From Thermoleophilia bacterium (lineage in GTDB: Bacteria > Actinomycetota > Thermoleophilia > BMS3ABIN01), in NCBI GenBank assembly GCA_014859345.1, contig JACUUL010000008.1:1-56198 (forward strand): 56,198 bases of DNA. Reading direction: 5' to 3'. Made by a program: the position numbers and the translations under genes. Shown one piece after another: positions 7,995 through 16,794 of this stretch (position 1 is the first letter of the stretch; each line of letters begins with the position of its first letter). Under the pieces are notes generated by a model, which did not search any database, had not been told where the DNA came from, and saw nothing but the letters and a program-made list of their open reading frames with translations.

Positions 7995-10025
7995 TTGAAT
8001 AAACCCGCCGACAATATATCTCTCCGCCGGTCAAAAAAGCTGACCGTATGTCTCACTCTTGGCGTTATCCTGCTGTTGTTCCTGATTGTTCAGTCGGCCG
8101 TTATCAAGAGCGGCGCCCTGGCGGGCGACGCGGGCATTTTCGTAACTACCGATAAACTCGTTTATGGACCCGGCGATAAAATCGGCTTGAATATCAACGT
8201 GGATTCCGGAGAGGAAAGCCTGTCCGGTAATCTCATTATCAGCGTATACCCGCCCGCTTCCCCGCGGGCCCCGGAAAGGTTATCGGGCGAGCCGGTTTCC
8301 CAGGCCGTCATCGATCAGGAATTCAGGGTATCGGGCCAGAACGGCCTGCTTTACGAGACCGACGTCGCGAAACTGAGCGCGGGTACAGGAGGTTTTCCGG
8401 TCAAGATCAGCCTGGTGGGAGAGCAGGGAGAGATGCTTTCCGGAACCACCTGGCTGGCGGTAGTCGAACCCGGCGCCCGGGGGCCCATCGACCTGGTGCT
8501 GCTCTGGACTGCCGGCTCTCCGCCGGAGCGCGGCCCCCAGGGGGTGTTCGAGACGATCCGGTTGCTGGAACGCTGCCGGGATGAGCCCCGCACACCGGAC
8601 AGCCTCCTGCAGCATCATGAGATGGCGGCCAGATACCCCAACATCCGTACCACGTATGCCTTCGAGGGATCACTCCTTGATCAGATTTCTGATATGTCGG
8701 ATGGGTTCGCGCTGGCGGCGGAGAACGGCGATATTCCCGGCGCGGGTGAAGACGCGCCGCTGGAAGCCGCGCAGCTGGCGGCCAGCTGCCTGGAGTCGCT
8801 CAGGGACCTGGCAGAAACCGGCAATGCCGAAATCATCGCGACGCCATACCAGTTTGCCAGCCTCCCGCTCCTGGCCCGGGAAGGTTGGGCCGACGGCAGT
8901 GGTCAATACCGTATCGGCCATGACGTGCTAACCAGCGCCCTTGCCCTGCCGGCGGTGCCCAAAGGAGCCTACGTACCCAACCTGGACCTCACGACAGATT
9001 CTCTCCGATACGTGGCCGCCACCGGCGGCGAGTACGCAGTGCTGGCAGGTTCCATCCGGCAGTCGGTCGCGGGCCGAATCCAGCCCGGCGAGCTTCTTTT
9101 CCGGCTGCGGGACCTGGGCGGGGAGCGCATCACGGCGATCTTTGCCGATGATGACGCCTCCGCGGTTCTTCTGGGCGAGGCGCCCGATCCCAATGCATTC
9201 TTCGCTGTCCTTGCCAATGCCTACAGGTCGACAGAGTCCCCGCTGGTAGTGGCGGCTTCGCCGGTATCCAATCCGGCGCTCACGGCCGATGACCGGGCCC
9301 GGGTTTACGCCGAGCTCAGTCTCCAGCCCTGGATTCAGACCCTGACACTGGGCCAGGCAAAGAACAAATACCGGCCCGGCACTGAACCGGTCACATTGCA
9401 GAGGTATGTCGATCCGCTGGAGGAGGGATATATCACCCGGACATATTATCAGGAACTGGCCCGGGTCCATGAGCTGTTTGAGGCCTACCGTGTGGCGGTC
9501 GATACCGATGAACCAAAGTTGCTTGAATTGGTTAAAAACATGTACACGGCCGAAAGCGGGTATTTCCTGAGACCCAATGCTTCGCCTGAGGAGGCCAACC
9601 TGGGTCTCGCCTATCTGGAACATGTCAACAGTTTTGTGGAGGGTGAACTCGCGGGGATCGAAGTGAAAGTGAAAACCCCGTGGCTGCAGCGAAACGCCGA
9701 GGGTGAGGCTCTCGTAACCATTCAAAACGGGAATCATTATCCGTTCAACATGCGGCTGGTGCTGGCGGGAGAGGCCGTCGAGTTCCCGGGTGAAGGGAGT
9801 CAGGATATCCGGCTCCAGCCTGGAAGCATGGAGATCCGCGTGCCCTATCGCTCTGAGGGCTGGTCGGGCATAACGGCGAGCCTGGAATCGCGGGGCAATT
9901 CACTGGTAGCGGACAGCGCCGGCATCCGGCCGGTGACTTCCAGGGTCTGGATAGTCCTGATTGCCGGGCTGCTTGCCACTGCCGGGGGCGCCTCTTATTA
10001 TCTGTTTGTTATGCGAAGAAGGTAA
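7995..10025 (+). CDS. Membrane-anchored extracytoplasmic protein, barrel-like domain
   Basis: 676 residues. One membrane segment at about 16-36 (LTVCLTLGVILLLFLIVQSA) and a second at the C-terminus (VWIVLIAGLLATAGGASYYLF) followed by MRRR. Between them come an Ig-like domain of about 120 residues (VTTDKLVYGPGDKIGL, the usual opening of such domains), then about 300 residues starting IDLVLLWTAGSP and containing ATPYQFASLPLLAREGW, which recalls the GH57/polysaccharide-deacetylase barrel of cell-surface proteins, and another beta domain. No catalytic acid pair can be named. The start is a TTG with a weak AGGG upstream; no ATG is in frame nearby. Function unknown; extracellular polysaccharide work is a guess. 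Confidence 0.65.
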   Translation: MNKPADNISLRRSKKLTVCLTLGVILLLFLIVQSAVIKSGALAGDAGIFVTTDKLVYGPGDKIGLNINVDSGEESLSGNLIISVYPPASPRAPERLSGEPVSQAVIDQEFRVSGQNGLLYETDVAKLSAGTGGFPVKISLVGEQGEMLSGTTWLAVVEPGARGPIDLVLLWTAGSPPERGPQGVFETIRLLERCRDEPRTPDSLLQHHEMAARYPNIRTTYAFEGSLLDQISDMSDGFALAAENGDIPGAGEDAPLEAAQLAASCLESLRDLAETGNAEIIATPYQFASLPLLAREGWADGSGQYRIGHDVLTSALALPAVPKGAYVPNLDLTTDSLRYVAATGGEYAVLAGSIRQSVAGRIQPGELLFRLRDLGGERITAIFADDDASAVLLGEAPDPNAFFAVLANAYRSTESPLVVAASPVSNPALTADDRARVYAELSLQPWIQTLTLGQAKNKYRPGTEPVTLQRYVDPLEEGYITRTYYQELARVHELFEAYRVAVDTDEPKLLELVKNMYTAESGYFLRPNASPEEANLGLAYLEHVNSFVEGELAGIEVKVKTPWLQRNAEGEALVTIQNGNHYPFNMRLVLAGEAVEFPGEGSQDIRLQPGSMEIRVPYRSEGWSGITASLESRGNSLVADSAGIRPVTSRVWIVLIAGLLATAGGASYYLFVMRRR

Positions 10026-10100
10026 AGTTTTTAACGGGTTCATGCCGAATATTATTACGGCAATATTATAATTTTATGACACTTGCTGACTGAGGCTCCT

Positions 10101-10514
10101 TTGCGTATACCAAAGAAAATCCGGGAACTGTGTAGGAACGAGGAGGGCAGCTTCCTCGGAACCGCTATCTTTTTGGGAATAATCATCGCTGTCATGGCGG
10201 TGACCATCATCGACGGCACCGCCGTCTACTACGCTTACAAGGCGGCAACCGAAGTCACGAAAGAAGCTGCCGGCTCTGCCCGGCAGGAATACCGGCTTCA
10301 CCGGAACGAGTTTCGTTCCGGACAGGTGGCGGTCGACCATTGTGAGGGAAAGGGCCTGGAGTTCATCGAGGTCCGGAAGTTGCCTGAGCTGTCCGGCGAC
10401 GCCTTCGAGGTCACCTGCGGGGCGGACGCGGAGACTATCGCCTTCAAGCATTTGCCCTGGCTGAACGGGCTTGTGCATCAGCGCGTCTCCAGCTCCGATT
10501 TCAGCAGCACCTGA
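10101..10514 (+). CDS. TadE-like pilus-assembly/pseudopilin-type protein
   Basis: The N-terminus reads basic residues, then NEEGSFLGTAIFLGIIIAVMAVT, one membrane helix beginning after an E-E-G-S turn, the layout of TadE/TadG-like and related Flp-system proteins. The helix is followed by AVYYAYKAATEVTKEAA, again typical. The remaining 80 residues form a small extracytoplasmic domain with two cysteines (in DHCEGKG and VTCGAD) that may pair. I chose TTG at 10101 because TGAGG lies five bases before it; TTG at 10083 adds six residues. An AT-rich stretch upstream (10040-10080) includes TATAAT and probably the promoter. No other tad genes are in the window. Confidence 0.55.
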   Translation: MRIPKKIRELCRNEEGSFLGTAIFLGIIIAVMAVTIIDGTAVYYAYKAATEVTKEAAGSARQEYRLHRNEFRSGQVAVDHCEGKGLEFIEVRKLPELSGDAFEVTCGADAETIAFKHLPWLNGLVHQRVSSSDFSST

Positions 10515-10673
10515 ACCCAGTTTCCCCGCCGCAATTTTTTCTTCCAGCCGGATTCGCGCTTTAACCTGATTAACCTTATAATCTTCCTTGATTCCCGCGG
10601 TTTTCATCTATGTGCGAGAATTGGCAGTGCGACGCACCATGTTCATTTGCCGGCTCAAAAAATGGGAGGAAAG

Positions 10674-12032
10674 ATGTTCATCAAGACGTTGCTCAACGAA
10701 GACAGAATGCCGACCAGTTGGTACAACATAGTGCCGGACATGCCCGAGGGCAGCCTGAAGCCGCCGCTGCATCCCGCCACCGGTGAGCCGGTGGGACCGG
10801 ACGCCCTCGAGCCCCTTTTTCCGATGTCGATCATCATGCAGGAAGTGAGCCCCGAACGGCACATCGATATTCCGGAAGAGGTGCAGGAAATCTACAAGCT
10901 GTGGCGGCCCACGCCGCTGATCAGAGCCATGAGGCTGGAGAGGGCGCTGGACACTCCCGCGAAAATATATTTCAAGTACGAGGGGGTCAGCCCGGCCGGT
11001 TCGCACAAACCCAACACCGCCATCGCCCAGGCATATTTCAATCGCGAAGCGGGCATCAAGCGTATCGCCACCGAGACCGGCGCCGGCCAGTGGGGGAGCT
11101 CCATGGCTCTGGCCACGGAAATGTTCGGTCTGGAGTGCACTGTATATATGGTGAAGGTCAGCTATGACCAGAAGCCCTACCGGCGCATCATGATGGAGGT
11201 GTGGGGGGCCGAAGTGCTGGCCAGTCCTACCGACCGCACCAACTCCGGCCGCAAGATCCTGGAGGATGACCCCGAGTCGCCAGGCAGCCTGGGGATAGCC
11301 ATCAGCGAGGCAAGCGAAGACGCCGCCACTCATGACGATTGCAACTACTCACTCGGCAGCGTGCTCAACCACGTGCTGCTGCACCAGACGGTGGTGGGCG
11401 AGGAATGCCGGCTGCAGATGGAGATGGCGGGAGAATACCCGGACATCGTTATCGGCTGCATCGGCGGCGGCAGCAACTACGCCGGCCTGGCGTTTCCCTT
11501 CATGCGGGATAAGCTTTCCGGAGAGAAGGAGATAGAGTTTCTGGCGGCAGAGCCCAGCTCCTGCCCCACAGTCACAAAGGGCGCCTACACTTATGACTTC
11601 GGCGACACCCTCTGCTCGACGCCGCTGTTTTTGATGCACACGCTGGGCCATGATTTCATTCCGCCCGGTATACACGCGGGCGGCCTCAGGTATCATGCCA
11701 TGGCGCCATTGATCAGCGCTGTGGTGAACCAGGGTCTGATGGACGCGGTCGCCTATAATCAGACGGAAGTATTCGAAGCCGGGGTGTCCTTCGCCCGGGC
11801 CGAGGGCATTATCCCTGCCCCGGAGTCCAGCCATGCCATAAAGGCGACGATCGACAAGGCGCTTCAGTGCAAGGAGAAGGGCGAGGAAAAAATCATCCTG
11901 TTCAACCTGAGTGGCCATGGCCACTTCGATATGAGCGCCTACGACCAGTTCCTGAGCGGCAACCTGGTCGACTATGCCTATCCCGAGGAAAAGATCAGGG
12001 AATCCATGGCCAAAATCCCAAAAATGGGATAA
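10674..12032 (+). CDS. trpB: Tryptophan synthase beta chain, TrpB2 type
   Basis: PLP enzyme that joins indole with serine to form tryptophan. The 452-residue length and the N-terminal extension (WYNIVPDMP...[11 protein letters not shown]) are those of the TrpB2 subgroup, which works without or with loose binding to TrpA. The PLP lysine is K112 in [11 protein letters not shown]; the glycine-rich phosphate loop is [11 protein letters not shown] start at ATG 10674, which follows GGGAGGAAAG, rather than the longer frame from 10647. It stands alone with no trpA or other trp genes nearby, which is usual for TrpB2 and points to indole salvage. It converges on the mannosyltransferase gene, 15 bases away. 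Confidence 0.92.
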   Translation: MFIKTLLNEDRMPTSWYNIVPDMPEGSLKPPLHPATGEPVGPDALEPLFPMSIIMQEVSPERHIDIPEEVQEIYKLWRPTPLIRAMRLERALDTPAKIYFKYEGVSPAGSHKPNTAIAQAYFNREAGIKRIATETGAGQWGSSMALATEMFGLECTVYMVKVSYDQKPYRRIMMEVWGAEVLASPTDRTNSGRKILEDDPESPGSLGIAISEASEDAATHDDCNYSLGSVLNHVLLHQTVVGEECRLQMEMAGEYPDIVIGCIGGGSNYAGLAFPFMRDKLSGEKEIEFLAAEPSSCPTVTKGAYTYDFGDTLCSTPLFLMHTLGHDFIPPGIHAGGLRYHAMAPLISAVVNQGLMDAVAYNQTEVFEAGVSFARAEGIIPAPESSHAIKATIDKALQCKEKGEEKIILFNLSGHGHFDMSAYDQFLSGNLVDYAYPEEKIRESMAKIPKMG

Positions 12033-12047
12033 AAACAGACTCGAGTT

Positions 12048-13307
12048 TCAGGCCACCCAGGTCCAGGTAACGAATTTGGCGGTGAACAGACCCAGGAAAA
12101 CAAGGGATATCACAATGACGGTCAGGTCAATCCACCTGCGCCGCTCGCTCCAGAGCGCGAGCAGCATAAACACCGGGAAAGCCGCAAGCACGAATCGGGG
12201 CATGGAGAGCAGAGGCACGTAAGCGGAAGGGAAAGAAAGTGGCAGCAGCACCGCCGCCAGAGCATAAGCCGCGTAGGCTTTCGGCAGTCTCCAGAACGAC
12301 GCGATGGCCAGCGCCAGAAATGACAGGGCGAACCCCAGGTTAAGAATATCGTAAGTCGCCCACAGGCGCGGATCGCGATCGGCGACCGGCAGGTAAAATT
12401 CCCGGTCTCCGGCGGCCAGAATCGTCCCCATCCCGTTCCAGGCCGCTTTTACTCCCTGCCTGAGGCCTTCCAGCGGGCCAAACGGCAGGGCAAACCCCCG
12501 CAGCCAGTTATCCTGCGCCGATGAAAAAAGCCACGGGTCGCCGAAACGGATATACAGGTAAAGCATCCATGCTCCCAGCCCCATAGGAACCAGCAGCAGA
12601 AACAGCAAATCCCATCTCGTCCGGCGCCAGCTCCAGCCCCGTTTCTGGAAATACATGATTACCAGGGGGATTACCAGAAGCAGACCCGCGCTTCTGGTTA
12701 GCACGGCCAGGGCGCCGCAGAGTCCGGCGATGAGAAAATCCTGCCGCCTGGCCGCGTACAGGCAGCCAATCGTCAGGAACAGAAATAGCGACTCGCTGTA
12801 GATTGACTGGAGGAAAAAGGAAGTGGGGAAGATCGCCAGGTACAAAACCGCCCGGCGGGCCACCGAGTCCCCGAAGTCAATCTCGACAAACCGGTAGAAG
12901 AGGTAAAACGCTCCCAGGCAGGCGGCCAGGGAGATAAACAGTCCCGCGAGCACGCCGTTTCCCAAAAACAAAGGACGCGCCACCGCGATCAGCAGGGGGT
13001 ATAACGGAAAGAAGGCAGTGGAGTTATCCGTGGGGGAATACCCGAAGCCGGCGATAAGCAGGTACCAGACAGAATCCCATCGCACCCAGATGTCAAAGAG
13101 GTAGTGACCGGCTCCCGAGAAGGCGTCGGTGAGTTGATGGCTGACGAAGGGCGGGAAATCTTGTGCCCCCGGGTCGATCTTGGGAAGCGTCAGATAAGCA
13201 AGCGGAGCCAGCAGGAACAGCGCCCCCCGGGTGATAAGAAAGATGAGTCCGACCTGGCGCCAGGAATCCGGAATATCCCGCAGGAGCCGCGGGCCACGCC
13301 CAGGCAC
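12048..13307 (-). CDS. PIG-V-like membrane mannosyltransferase
   Basis: 419 residues, about ten hydrophobic helices. The first periplasmic loop has DIWVRWDSVWYLLIAGFGY, the motif of the PIG-V (GPI mannosyltransferase II) superfamily also found in bacteria, with the conserved RWD. Further hallmarks: AFFPLYPLLI and a helix with LAIFPTSFFLQSIYSESLFL (F-P-x-S-F-F...Y-S-E-S). Bacterial members use polyprenyl-phosphate-mannose and act in surface glycan synthesis. GTG start at 13307 lies nine bases after GGAGG, which overlaps the stop of the upstream yhaM-like gene, so the two are translationally coupled. Confidence 0.85.
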   Translation of the reverse strand: MPGRGPRLLRDIPDSWRQVGLIFLITRGALFLLAPLAYLTLPKIDPGAQDFPPFVSHQLTDAFSGAGHYLFDIWVRWDSVWYLLIAGFGYSPTDNSTAFFPLYPLLIAVARPLFLGNGVLAGLFISLAACLGAFYLFYRFVEIDFGDSVARRAVLYLAIFPTSFFLQSIYSESLFLFLTIGCLYAARRQDFLIAGLCGALAVLTRSAGLLLVIPLVIMYFQKRGWSWRRTRWDLLFLLLVPMGLGAWMLYLYIRFGDPWLFSSAQDNWLRGFALPFGPLEGLRQGVKAAWNGMGTILAAGDREFYLPVADRDPRLWATYDILNLGFALSFLALAIASFWRLPKAYAAYALAAVLLPLSFPSAYVPLLSMPRFVLAAFPVFMLLALWSERRRWIDLTVIVISLVFLGLFTAKFVTWTWVA

Positions 13308-13311
13308 CTTT

Positions 13312-14274
13312 CTATTCCTCCGTTTTCCTCAGGTACAGGAAACGGTCCAGGACCCGATGGAACTGGCTCCATGCCGTGCCGCTTTCCACGGACTCCGCGC
13401 GCAGCCGGGTAAAGATATTGGCTTTGGCGTCCACGTCATCGGCGTGATTGAGGATGAACCCTTCCAGCGTCTTGGGCCTGACCGGCGAGCCGTATTCCTT
13501 CTCGCCATGATGAGCCAGGACGAGATGCAGCAGTTGCAACCTGAGCTCCTCGGGGAAGGAATCCAGCCGGCCGATGGCGTCGCTGACTATCTTCTCGCCG
13601 ATGATGATATGCCCCAGCAGCCGGCCCTGATCGGAATAATCGATTGCCACGGTGTAATCAAACTCGCTGATCTTGCCGATGTCGTGCAGCAGCGCGGCCG
13701 CCACCAGCAGATCGCGGTTGACGTCTCCGGGATACTGAGCGGCAATGGCGTCCGCCACCCTGCAGACCGAGACCGTATGCTCGAGCAGCCCGTGGATGTA
13801 ATTATGATGGACGCCCTTGGCCGCGGGCGCTTCGCAGAACTGGCGGTAGATGATTTCATCGTTAAAGATCTCGTCCAGGAGAACAGCCAGATCCGGGCTG
13901 GCGATACTCTCCCGGATAGCGGCCAACTCGGCCTCCATTTCCTGCAGGTCACGGGCGCTCGAAGGGAGCAGCTCGGCAAGATCGAAGTCGTCGCCGGCGG
14001 TGGCTGCCCTGATCTTGTCCAGTTTTACCTGGGTCTGTCCGCGATGGTCGCTGGTGACGGCGCCCTGGATCTTGACCACCTGTCCCTGCTGGAAGCATTC
14101 CGCCACTGCGTCGCTGACTTCCCACATGACCGCGCCAATATTGCCGCTGGCGTCGGTCAGCCTCAAATGCAGGAACCTGTTGCCATTTTTGTCTACCCTC
14201 ACGTTCTTGCTGGCGCAGACGAAGAAATCAGTGATCTTCCTGCCCGGTGCCAGTTCTTTCAGCATGGTTTTCAT
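13312..14274 (-). CDS. yhaM: 3'-5' exoribonuclease YhaM-like (OB fold + HD domain)
   Basis: 320 residues. The N-terminal 110 form an OB-fold nucleic-acid-binding domain (FLHLRLTDASGNIGAVMWEV). Then comes an HD phosphohydrolase domain: HHNYIHGLLEHTVSV, LLHDIGKI (metal H-D), HIIIGEKIV and LVLAHHG. This is the domain order of Bacillus YhaM, which trims RNA and single-stranded DNA from the 3' end. I start at ATG 14274, preceded by GGAG at six bases, not at the longer frame from 14316. It forms a coupled pair with the mannosyltransferase gene (four-base gap). A TATGAT box at the divergent gap to 14451 may be its -10. Confidence 0.88.
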   Translation of the reverse strand: MKTMLKELAPGRKITDFFVCASKNVRVDKNGNRFLHLRLTDASGNIGAVMWEVSDAVAECFQQGQVVKIQGAVTSDHRGQTQVKLDKIRAATAGDDFDLAELLPSSARDLQEMEAELAAIRESIASPDLAVLLDEIFNDEIIYRQFCEAPAAKGVHHNYIHGLLEHTVSVCRVADAIAAQYPGDVNRDLLVAAALLHDIGKISEFDYTVAIDYSDQGRLLGHIIIGEKIVSDAIGRLDSFPEELRLQLLHLVLAHHGEKEYGSPVRPKTLEGFILNHADDVDAKANIFTRLRAESVESGTAWSQFHRVLDRFLYLRKTEE

Positions 14275-14450
14275 GAAAGTCTCCGCTTCTCGTATATCCC
14301 GGCTGCGTGACTGCACGGCCGCTGTCTATTCTATATCATAGTCTGTATGCCAGACAGGAAACGAACTGACCGACGGCCAGCCGCTGGCTCCATGACCGGC
14401 TTGAAAGGAGAACAGGCTGCCCGTATGGGCTCAAACCAGAGAGGTATGCG

Positions 14451-15254
14451 ATGAACGCAAAGTTTTCTCTGCTTGGCACCGGCGGCTGGATTCCCACTCC
14501 CGGGCGCGAGACCACCTGCGCCATCCTCAGCCGGCCGGAGGCCCTCTTCATTTTTGATGCCGGCACCGGCCTGTCCCGTCTGCTGGAGGAGCGGTTCCGG
14601 CCCGAGCTGGAACCCGGGCGCGAGGTGCATCTGTTCCTGACCCACTACCATCTCGATCACGTGGCCGGGCTGGTCTATCTGCCGGCAATGTTCAAGGGAA
14701 GGAAGGTGAGCCTGCACGCGCCGGCGGCGGCCATCACCGGAGTCGAGCCTCTTCAGGTCATTTCCTCGATCGTTAGCAGGCCTTTCAATCCGCAACCGCT
14801 CAGCGACTTTCCGGTTGACCTGAGTATTGAGCCGCTCGGCGAGGGCGAGCACCTGATAGCGGGGACATCGGTCAGGGTCAGGAAACAGATCCACCCGGAT
14901 CCATCAGTTGCCTATCGCGTTGATGGCATGCTGGCTTTCGTCACCGATACCGCCAGTGATCCGGGCACGGTTGAGTTCTCCCGGGGAGTCAGCCTGCTGG
15001 TCCATGAGGCCTGGATCGATGGGATCGAGGAGGAGGACCCGGCCACCGAGCAGATTGCCAGGGAAGCATATACGGCTCACGCCTCGGCGCGCCAGTGCGC
15101 GGATATGGCCGCGGCCGCGGGGGTCGGGGAACTGATCCTCTGCCATCTGATTCCACTCAGGCCGGCCTCGTATCACGAGCAGATGCTGGCTTCAGCCCGG
15201 GCGATCTTTCCGAGGACGAGAATTCTCGAAGATGGAGAAGTTATCGAGATCTGA
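14451..15254 (+). CDS. Metallo-beta-lactamase-fold hydrolase, RNase Z-like
   Basis: 267 residues with the MBL fold: opening FSLLGTGGWIPTPGRETTC, metal motif HYHLDH at 65-70, VTDTA (D in the second site), and a late histidine in LILCHLIP. The start ATG follows AGAGAGGTATGCG. The overall plan is that of the RNase Z/arylsulfatase-like branch, but the exosite arm of true RNase Z is not seen, so the substrate is unknown (tRNA, cyclic nucleotide or another phosphoester are all possible). It stands alone, divergent from yhaM and convergent with dedA. Confidence 0.82.
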   Translation: MNAKFSLLGTGGWIPTPGRETTCAILSRPEALFIFDAGTGLSRLLEERFRPELEPGREVHLFLTHYHLDHVAGLVYLPAMFKGRKVSLHAPAAAITGVEPLQVISSIVSRPFNPQPLSDFPVDLSIEPLGEGEHLIAGTSVRVRKQIHPDPSVAYRVDGMLAFVTDTASDPGTVEFSRGVSLLVHEAWIDGIEEEDPATEQIAREAYTAHASARQCADMAAAAGVGELILCHLIPLRPASYHEQMLASARAIFPRTRILEDGEVIEI

Positions 15255-15325
15255 GAATATCCTGGTTAATCGCCATTCCGTGGCGGCGTGAGCGGCGGGG
15301 CGCGAAGAACCGGCTTCTCCGGCTG

Positions 15326-15973
15326 TCAGCCTGTCGCTGAATCGGGGGGAGCAGCATTTTCCTCCTTGAGGCGCCGCCGGCGGCGAACAAACCACACCAC
15401 GAAAGCGATGACAACCAGAAGGGTGAAGGCGGCGCCGCCGCCCCGGCCGGCCCAATCGCTGATCACTCTCCAGCTGGCGCCAAAGAAATAGCCTAGCGTG
15501 AGGAAGAAGGACACGCTGAGTATGCCGCCAAAGGCGTTATAAAACAGGAACGTCGGGTAGGGCATGTGCCCGATTCCGGCGGCAACCGGACCCAATGCCT
15601 TGATTACAGCTATAAAGCGGCCGAAAAATACTGTTTTGCCGCCATGGATGTCGAAATACTTCTGCGTTTTCCGCAGGTGTGATTCCCTGAAGAAGAAATA
15701 GCGCCCGAAGCGGCGGATGAACTTAATGCCGCCGTAGCGGCCGATAGCATAGCCCACGCTGTCTCCGGCTATGGCGGCAATGGACGCGATCACGATCAGC
15801 AGCCACAGGTTCAGCCTTCCCTGCGAAGCCAGCAGTCCCGCTACCAGCAAAGTTATGTCCCCAGGCATGACCAGGCCTAAAAAAGCCGAGTTCTCCAGGA
15901 AAGTTACGAGAAGGACTATCAGGTAGCCCCAGGTTTCCAGCTGCGAAAGTATGAATTCGGGAATGTTTTCCAT
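15326..15973 (-). CDS. DedA/SNARE-associated family membrane protein
   Basis: 215 residues. The family signature is clear: FLENSAFLGLVMPGDITLLVAGLLA near the N-terminus, GDSVGYAIGRYGG in the middle, FFGRFIAVIKALGPVAAGIGHM with the conserved F-x-R...R-P-like segment, then two membrane helices and a basic tail. DedA proteins are thought to move undecaprenyl phosphate or other phospholipids across the inner membrane. Single gene; nothing around it suggests a partner. Confidence 0.92.
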   Translation of the reverse strand: MENIPEFILSQLETWGYLIVLLVTFLENSAFLGLVMPGDITLLVAGLLASQGRLNLWLLIVIASIAAIAGDSVGYAIGRYGGIKFIRRFGRYFFFRESHLRKTQKYFDIHGGKTVFFGRFIAVIKALGPVAAGIGHMPYPTFLFYNAFGGILSVSFFLTLGYFFGASWRVISDWAGRGGGAAFTLLVVIAFVVWFVRRRRRLKEENAAPPDSATG

Positions 15974-16138
15974 ATGCGTTACTGCCGGGCCGCCGAGCAG
16001 GTTCTGGCATCAGCCCGATACCGCCAAAGGATATCAGAAGCATGGGTCAAGTTCCCGGGATGGGGTTACGCGGCTTTTTTGGGAATGGGGCTCACGATGC
16101 AACATCACAAGAAGAAAAAATTGGGCCGGGGAGAAACT

Positions 16139-16492
16139 CTATTCGGTGCCCGTGGCGCCTTCGCTGTAGGCCTCATGCAACTCGTGTTCTTTGGCCAGCT
16201 GCTCCGCCATTACTTCCCGGAGCAGGTCGAAGGCCCGGATCACTTTCTGGTTCGCGATCCGGTAGAAGACGTTCACTCCGTGACGCCGGGAATAGACCAG
16301 CCCGCGCTGTCTCAGGATGGCCAGGTGCTGCGACACCGTCGCCTGGGGAAACTCCAGCGATGCGGCCAGATCCCCGACGGTCATCTCCCCCTCGCGAAGC
16401 TCGTTCAGGATTAAAAGGCGTTTGGCGTCCGCCAGTGCCTTGCATATCTGCGCGTGCATGCGGTAGATATCTTCTCTGACTTGCTGATCCAT
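16139..16492 (-). CDS. ArsR-family winged-helix regulator
   Basis: 117 residues: a helix (QICKALADAKRLLILNELREG), then MTVGDLAASLEFPQATVSQHLAILRQRGLVYSRRHG as helix-turn-helix and wing. The cysteine in helix 1 (C17) is the only Cys, so the classical two-cysteine metal site of ArsR is absent; a sulfur-redox or ligand-sensing type is possible. Start ATG 16492 lies five bases after GGAGG; a longer frame from 16537 is not needed. It is divergent from the rhodanese gene, with which it shares a 12-bp promoter motif, so it probably controls itself and the rhodanese. Confidence 0.88.
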   Translation of the reverse strand: MDQQVREDIYRMHAQICKALADAKRLLILNELREGEMTVGDLAASLEFPQATVSQHLAILRQRGLVYSRRHGVNVFYRIANQKVIRAFDLLREVMAEQLAKEHELHEAYSEGATGTE

Positions 16493-16794
16493 CTGCCCCT
16501 CCGTTGCGCGGTTTTCCGCCGATAAGAAATCCTGCAAACTTAATCATTATATTATTACACAATTATAACCCGTTCAATTGTGATTCCGCGATTGACCGCA
16601 TATGCCACCTTAGTGGCAACCTCACCTGATGTAGAATGCTCATTTTTTTCCTAAAATTGTATCATTGTAATAAATTCAATCAATTATATTATTAAATCTT
16701 AATAAACATATAAAGCTCGCCGTGGACTGGAGGTGAAGGCGGATTGACGGCGGAGGGGGGGCGCTATGCCCTTTTTTTTACACTGGAGGTTGGG
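16493..16794. promoter_or_regulatory. Divergent arsR/rhodanese control region with shared 12-bp motif
   Basis: The AT-rich gap contains ATTATATTATTA twice in direct orientation, at 16546-16557 near arsR and at 16683-16694 near the rhodanese gene. Between them a 7-bp inverted repeat CACAATT...AATTGTG spans 16558-16582 with an 11-base spacer. The layout fits two operators for the ArsR protein plus an AT-rich promoter on each side. The rhodanese start has GGAGG at 16785-16789. Binding is inferred from position only. Confidence 0.5.

Noticed and set aside
8928-9737. Open frame of 269 codons opposite the barrel-like protein
   Set aside because: The plus-strand gene has membrane segments and normal codon use; the antisense frame has none of these.
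13231-14310. Open frame of 359 codons on the plus strand opposite yhaM
   Set aside because: The minus-strand frame has clear OB and HD motifs; the plus frame has no recognisable domain or ribosome site.
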